From contig CAJFEE010000003.1 of NCBI GenBank assembly GCA_904373265.1, forward strand, positions 62,001-126,000: DNA of 64,000 bases, written 5' to 3'. A program made the translations under genes and the position numbers. This DNA comes from Candidatus Harrysmithiimonas galli. Lineage in GTDB: Bacteria; Bacillota; Bacilli; CAJFEE01. A model generated the notes under the pieces. The model did not search any database. It was not told where the DNA came from and was given only the letters and a program-made list of their open reading frames with translations. Below are positions 60,615-64,000 of this stretch, piece after piece (the first letter of the stretch is position 1; every line of letters starts with the position of its first letter).

Positions 60615-61082
60615 TTAGTTATAAATGAATGTTTGTTCAAAAGCTATATTTGCTCTGTCAAAAGGAAATTTTTCTTTATCAACTGGAACTTCAACAAAAC
60701 CAAACTTTCTGTATAAATGAATTGCCTGTTCACATTTCCTATTAGTCACAATACCAACTTTTTCAATACGTTTTTCTTTTGCATAGTCAATACAGGCTTT
60801 TAGGCAGGCACTTCCCGCACCTGAACCAGTATACATTCCTTTAGCACAAAATTTTTCTATTTCCCACTCACCATTTGGTAATGGAGCTATCATACAACAG
60901 GCTAATACTTCGTCATTGTCATCAATCGCAAAAAATATTTGACCGCCAGCTTCAAGCGTCTGTTCAATGTTGTTTAAGACAGCTAAATCTTCTTTCTCAA
61001 TTACAAACATATTTGAAATCCACTGTTTATTCATTTCAATAAACACATTTTTATATTTTTTCTCATATATCACTATTTTCAT
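60615..61082 (-). CDS. GNAT-family N-acetyltransferase
   Basis: A 155-residue acetyl-CoA-dependent acetyltransferase. The acetyl-CoA-binding segment is YTGSGAGSACLKACIDYAKE, followed by VGIVTNRKCEQAIHLYRKFGFVEV, the beta5-alpha4 element of the fold. The substrate is unknown. The ATG at 61082 follows GGGAGAG; the frame is open 6 codons further. It sits 32 bases after the marR-type gene and is probably controlled by it. Confidence 0.85.
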   Translation of the reverse strand: MKIVIYEKKYKNVFIEMNKQWISNMFVIEKEDLAVLNNIEQTLEAGGQIFFAIDDNDEVLACCMIAPLPNGEWEIEKFCAKGMYTGSGAGSACLKACIDYAKEKRIEKVGIVTNRKCEQAIHLYRKFGFVEVPVDKEKFPFDRANIAFEQTFIYN

Positions 61083-61114
61083 AAAATAAATCTCTCCCAT
61101 AAATTTTACTGTGG

Positions 61115-61552
61115 TTAATCGTGTTTTTCCAAAATTTCCGTTATCGTATTAAGGGCTTTTATCAACTCTGCATAATCCTCTTTACGCAAAGATTTTATAA
61201 TATTTTCAATTTGTTGATTTGATTTTTTAATAAAATCTTTTGTTTGAGCTATGCCTTTTTCGGTTAAATGGATTTGATATGCTCTTGAATCTGTTTCAGA
61301 TACATTTCTTACCAAATATCCTTTTGTTTCGTGTGCTCTAATAATTCTGCTTAAATAGCTCTTGTCTATATTCATTTTCTTTGCTATGTAGGCAGCATTG
61401 CACCCATCATTTTCGTATATTTCAAACAATACACGCGCTTCTGTAGGAGTATATTCGGAATCCAAATAATGATTATCCAGCAGTCTTAATTTAGGCATAT
61501 AAAAGCGATTGAAAGCTCGTATTCGATATATTACTTTTTCTTTTTCTGTCAT
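61115..61552 (-). CDS. MarR-family transcriptional regulator
   Basis: A 145-residue winged-helix regulator: N-terminal dimer helix (YRIRAFNRFYMPKLRLLD), HTH with YTPTEARVLFEIYEN, AAYIAKKMNIDKSYLSRIIRAHE, wing VSETDSRAYQIHLTEKG, and a C-terminal dimer helix. The ATG at 61552 follows TTTGGAGGAAATA. A 20-base-arm inverted repeat just upstream is the likely operator, suggesting autorepression of this gene and the downstream acetyltransferase. Confidence 0.9.
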   Translation of the reverse strand: MTEKEKVIYRIRAFNRFYMPKLRLLDNHYLDSEYTPTEARVLFEIYENDGCNAAYIAKKMNIDKSYLSRIIRAHETKGYLVRNVSETDSRAYQIHLTEKGIAQTKDFIKKSNQQIENIIKSLRKEDYAELIKALNTITEILEKHD

Positions 61553-61570
61553 TATTTCCTCCAAACAATT

Positions 61571-61628
61571 TTTAGTTGATAAAAGCTACTATTCACCATG
61601 CATCAAAAAGTAGCTTTTGTCAACTAAA
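61571..61628. promoter_or_regulatory. Long inverted repeat, probable MarR operator
   Basis: Two 20-base arms (61571-61590 and 61609-61628) match at 19 of 20 positions and flank an 18-base loop, starting 19 bases before the marR-type start codon. One arm contains TTGACA, so a promoter element is embedded. Both the position and symmetry suit binding of a MarR dimer pair. Confidence 0.75.
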
Positions 61629-62235
61629 TGGCAGGGTATTTCCATATTATTGTTTTGAAATAATTGAGTGACTATCTATCAAATTTATGTGTTACTTTAT
61701 CGCATATGAGCATGGGTTCTTGAGTTACCAAAGATAATCCTCATACCAAACAGCATTTATCACCCACTATAGAAAATGGGTGACTTCTGCCTGAATTAAG
61801 TTAAATATTTTGTTAGCTTGCTCTTTCCCAAATGATGCATACGCTTGATGTATTATATAATATTTTTCATTGGTGTACTCATCTTTTACTGTTTAAAAGG
61901 TGAACAGTAATTTACTCTGAGTTTGTATTTTTCTTTTTATAAATGCTATATAATAAATATCCACGATAATGATCACTTATCCCATCTTCTCTACTTTCTT
62001 TCGTTATTTTTACATGGTGAAAAAACATCTTTCCTCATTTTTAAATATCCAAAAAGCGAGATTTTTAGCATTTATGTTCTAAAGATTTATAACAATATAT
62101 TTTCAAAGTTATTATGGTTTTGCTTATTCATCTAGGTATGTTAATTTTCTTACCAGATTAACCAAATCAAGCAATCTATGGAATACAATAAAATATTTTT
62201 TATAAATTTCATAGAAAACTTCCGATATTTTATGA
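61629..62235. other. Intergenic region between the MarR and azlCD units
   Basis: No intact gene. A minus-strand open stretch without a start (61767-61892) reads KYYIIHQAYASFGKEQA and ends AEVTHFL, and appears to be the tail of a degraded gene of unknown family. It overlaps a hairpin with TCACCCA/TGGGTGA arms (61760-61783). The remainder is AT-rich. Confidence 0.4.
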
Positions 62236-62241
62236 TATAAT
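62233..62241 (+). promoter_or_regulatory. Extended -10 promoter of azlCD
   Basis: TGaTATAAT, with the core -10 at 62236-62241, 37 bases before the azlC start. No good -35 is seen, consistent with an extended -10 promoter. Confidence 0.5.
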
Positions 62242-62277
62242 CTCGACTATGTTTTGGTTGAATTCGGAGGTTTGAAT

Positions 62278-62985
62278 ATGAAAAATCGGACTGCATTCAA
62301 AGCGGCTTTTCCCTATACCATTCCTGTTCTGGCTGGCTATTTATTTATGGGGATGGCATTTGGAATCTTATTACAAAGCAAAGGCTATCATTTCGGCTGG
62401 GCCTTTTTTATGGCGCTGTTCATGTATGCTGGCTCGATGCAATTTGTGGCTATTAACCTATTAACTGGAGGCTTTCATTTACTGCATACAGCCTTTATGA
62501 CACTGATGGTCAATGCCCGCCATTTATTTTATGGATTATCTATGCTAGAGAAATTCAAAAATATGGGTTCAAAAAAACCATATATGGTTTTTTCTTTAAC
62601 TGATGAAACATATTCACTGCTTTGCTCGGTGAAACCACCAGATCATGTTGACAAGAACTGGTTCTATTTTTTTATTGCACTTTTAAATCAATCATATTGG
62701 ATTACTGGATGTACGCTTGGCGCCATATTAGGGTCTCTAATTACATTTAATTCCAAAGGAATTGATTTCGTTATGACTGCACTGTTTGTGGTCATTTTTA
62801 TCGGACAATGGAAAAGCAATCCAAATCATATGCCAGCTTGCATTGGCGTTGGTACAACTGTACTTTGTTTACTTATTTTCGGGGCAACAAACTTTTTACT
62901 TCCTTCGATGCTTTGTATTTTGGTGCTGTTGACTGTTATGAGAAAAAAGATAGAGGAGAACCATACCCATGATCTTAACCGTTGA
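62278..62985 (+). CDS. azlC: AzlC-family branched-chain amino-acid exporter, large subunit
   Basis: A 235-residue membrane protein with about eight hydrophobic segments. It carries the AzlC signatures AAFPYTIPVLAGYLFMGMAFG, MYAGSMQFVAINLL and MTLMVNARHLFYGLSM. With AzlD it exports branched-chain amino acids or analogues such as 4-azaleucine. The ATG at 62278 follows CGGAGG and is preferred to the upstream TTG. It overlaps azlD by 17 bases. Confidence 0.93.
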   Translation: MKNRTAFKAAFPYTIPVLAGYLFMGMAFGILLQSKGYHFGWAFFMALFMYAGSMQFVAINLLTGGFHLLHTAFMTLMVNARHLFYGLSMLEKFKNMGSKKPYMVFSLTDETYSLLCSVKPPDHVDKNWFYFFIALLNQSYWITGCTLGAILGSLITFNSKGIDFVMTALFVVIFIGQWKSNPNHMPACIGVGTTVLCLLIFGATNFLLPSMLCILVLLTVMRKKIEENHTHDLNR

Positions 62986-63310
62986 ACAATCCATCTATAT
63001 GATTCTTGTTATGGCATTGATTACCTTTTTAACACGTGCATTGCCATTTATCATTTTTCCAGGAAACAAAAAAACCCCGAAATATATTCAATATCTTGGT
63101 GAAGTTTTACCTTATGCCATTATCGGCATGCTGATTGTTTATTGCCTAAAAGATGTCAAACTAACAAGCGGTACCTTTGGACTTCCAGAATGTATTGCCA
63201 TTATTGTGATTGCATGTTTACATTTTCGCTTCGAGAACACTTTGCTCAGTATTGGTATTGGAACTGTACTCTATATGATACTTGTTCAATTTATATTCGT
63301 ATCGTCTTAG
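62969..63310 (+). CDS. azlD: AzlD-family branched-chain amino-acid exporter, small subunit
   Basis: A 113-residue protein with four hydrophobic helices; family segments FLTRALPFIIFPG and YLGEVLPYAIIGMLIVYCLKD are visible. The ATG follows GAGGAG inside the azlC 3' end, so the two subunits are translationally coupled. Confidence 0.93.
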   Translation: MILTVEQSIYMILVMALITFLTRALPFIIFPGNKKTPKYIQYLGEVLPYAIIGMLIVYCLKDVKLTSGTFGLPECIAIIVIACLHFRFENTLLSIGIGTVLYMILVQFIFVSS

Positions 63311-63435
63311 TATATGTTCATACAAATTTCGAAGTCTTAAATTTATAAATAAACCGTTCTTTCCTTCTTAATAATGGTCTAAATAAAAATACAATCAACC
63401 AAGCATTGACTCAATCAGCCTTTTATTCACCTTTT

Positions 63436-63606
63436 TCATATAAATTGGTATTTTAACATATAATAAATGACATATATCCAACTTAAAAGTCCATGAAAAA
63501 TAGCCCAAGGAATAGATTTCCATGCAGTGTAAGAAATTACCATAGCCAAGCATGTTCCAAAAGAAATGCCCGTTTTCACCTTGCCTTTTATACTTTCTTT
63601 TCTCAT
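63436..63606 (-). CDS. 56-residue small membrane protein
   Basis: A short frame with an ATG at 63606 preceded by CAAGGAAG. It reads MRKESIKGKVKTGISFGTCL, then hydrophobic helices around AMVISYTAWKS and WAIFHGLLSWIYVIYYMLKY. The basic N-terminus, Gly/Ser-containing first helix, and PWAIFHGLLSWIYVIYY pattern resemble a conserved hypothetical family of Firmicute small membrane proteins. The longer frame at 63395-63646 overlapping it is in the wrong phase. The function is unknown. Confidence 0.75.
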   Translation of the reverse strand: MRKESIKGKVKTGISFGTCLAMVISYTAWKSIPWAIFHGLLSWIYVIYYMLKYQFI

Positions 63607-63683
63607 AAATACTTCCTTGCGATTCCTTTATAAAATGATTGGACAATTATATCCGATCATTTTTTGACAATCCTATAGCATAT

Positions 63684-64000
63684 TTACTTCCTTTTTAAAT
63701 CATCGGTTGCTGGGTTATCAATCAATTCACCGTTTGTCTGAAAGCGTGAACCATGACACGGACAGTCCCACGAACGTTCATCTTCATTCCATTTGAGCGC
63801 ACAGCCCAAATGTGGACAGCGTTTTGAAGAAGGATACAAAAGATTGGCTACAGATTCAAACGCATTCAACACCAACTGTGGACGAAGCATCGTTCTGGAA
63901 GGAGAAAATACAGAAGCGTATGGATTGTTTTTTCCAATAATTCGATCGGTTAAAATCCTAGCAGCTACCATAGAAGAAGTCATCCCCCATTTATTAAAAC
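63684..64000 (-). CDS. FAD-dependent oxidoreductase with C-terminal Rieske domain (5' part beyond window)
   Basis: The C-terminal ~100 residues of a YhfW-type protein. The frame stays open to the window edge (FNKWGMTSSMVAARILTD), so the gene begins outside. The Rieske [2Fe-2S] ligands are visible as CPHLGCALKWN and CPCHGSRF. The preceding part, KWGMTSSMVAA, is the end of a DadA-like FAD domain. The substrate is unknown. Confidence 0.88.
   Translation of the reverse strand, partial: FNKWGMTSSMVAARILTDRIIGKNNPYASVFSPSRTMLRPQLVLNAFESVANLLYPSSKRCPHLGCALKWNEDERSWDCPCHGSRFQTNGELIDNPATDDLKRK

Noticed and set aside
62196-62212. Possible CodY box (TTTC...GAAA) upstream of azlC
   Set aside because: The half-sites are separated by three bases instead of one, so it does not fit the AATTTTCNGAAAATT consensus.
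63395-63646. 83-codon minus-strand frame
   Set aside because: Wrong phase; the overlapping 56-codon frame has the ribosome site and membrane-protein pattern.
1-64000. CRISPR arrays, tRNA or rRNA genes, prophage or defence systems
   Set aside because: No regularly spaced repeats, cloverleaf sequences, rRNA segments, or clusters of phage or defence proteins were seen.

Overview
The window is low-GC Gram-positive DNA. Its gene order is the conserved Bacillales block known from Bacillus subtilis, read backwards: codY-hslU-hslV-xerC-trmFO-topA-dprA, ylqH-ylqG-rnhB, rbgA-lepB-rplS-trmD-rimM-khpA-rpsP-ffh-ylxM-ftsY-smc-rnc, acpP-fabG-fabD-plsX-fapR, recG, fakA-asp23, rpmB (opposite strand), spoVM-thiN, rpe-rsgA-prkC-prpC-rlmN-rsmB-fmt-def-priA-coaBC, rpoZ-gmk-yicC, a Ca2+ P-type ATPase, and rqcH on the opposite strand. 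CodY, FapR, HslUV, PrkC/PrpC and a 25-residue SpoVM point to an endospore-forming member of the Bacillaceae or relatives. The species cannot be named from this sequence.

Bases 1-24000 hold a nearly continuous minus-strand run for nutrient sensing (CodY), proteolysis (HslUV), DNA topology and recombination (XerC, TopA, DprA, RnhB), RNA modification (TrmFO, TrmD), ribosome biogenesis (RbgA, RimM, L19, S16), protein targeting (YlxM, Ffh, FtsY, signal peptidase) and chromosome organisation (SMC, RNase III). A second signal-peptidase copy directly behind lepB is a decayed pseudogene. Bases 24000-29450 hold a plus-strand EamA-type transporter followed by the FapR-regulated phospholipid/fatty-acid operon, whose promoter overlaps a recognisable FapR box. 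Bases 29450-40000 hold recG, the fatty-acid kinase pair fakA/asp23, rpmB, a methyl-accepting chemotaxis protein, spoVM and thiN. They are separated by unusually long AT-rich spacers of 0.3-1.3 kb in which I see no intact gene. Bases 40000-57000 hold tightly packed, often overlapping genes for translation start and release processing (fmt, def), a Ser/Thr kinase-phosphatase pair, rRNA methylation, replication restart, CoA synthesis, guanylate kinase and RNA polymerase omega.

Bases 57000-64000 are accessory. After rqcH there is a scar of a mobilisable or integrative element: mobC and relaxase pseudogenes on the minus strand and about 700 bp of further remnants. Then come a MarR-GNAT pair behind a long inverted-repeat operator, an azlCD branched-chain amino-acid export pair, a 56-residue membrane peptide, and the 3' end of a Rieske-type oxidoreductase cut by the window edge.

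I found no intact novel defence or biosynthetic system, no CRISPR array, and no tRNA or rRNA gene. The most notable non-standard items are the mob remnant, the decayed tandem lepB, the tiny spoVM, the extended HslV N-terminus, the FliK/FlhB-like ylqG-ylqH pair, and several strong regulatory structures.
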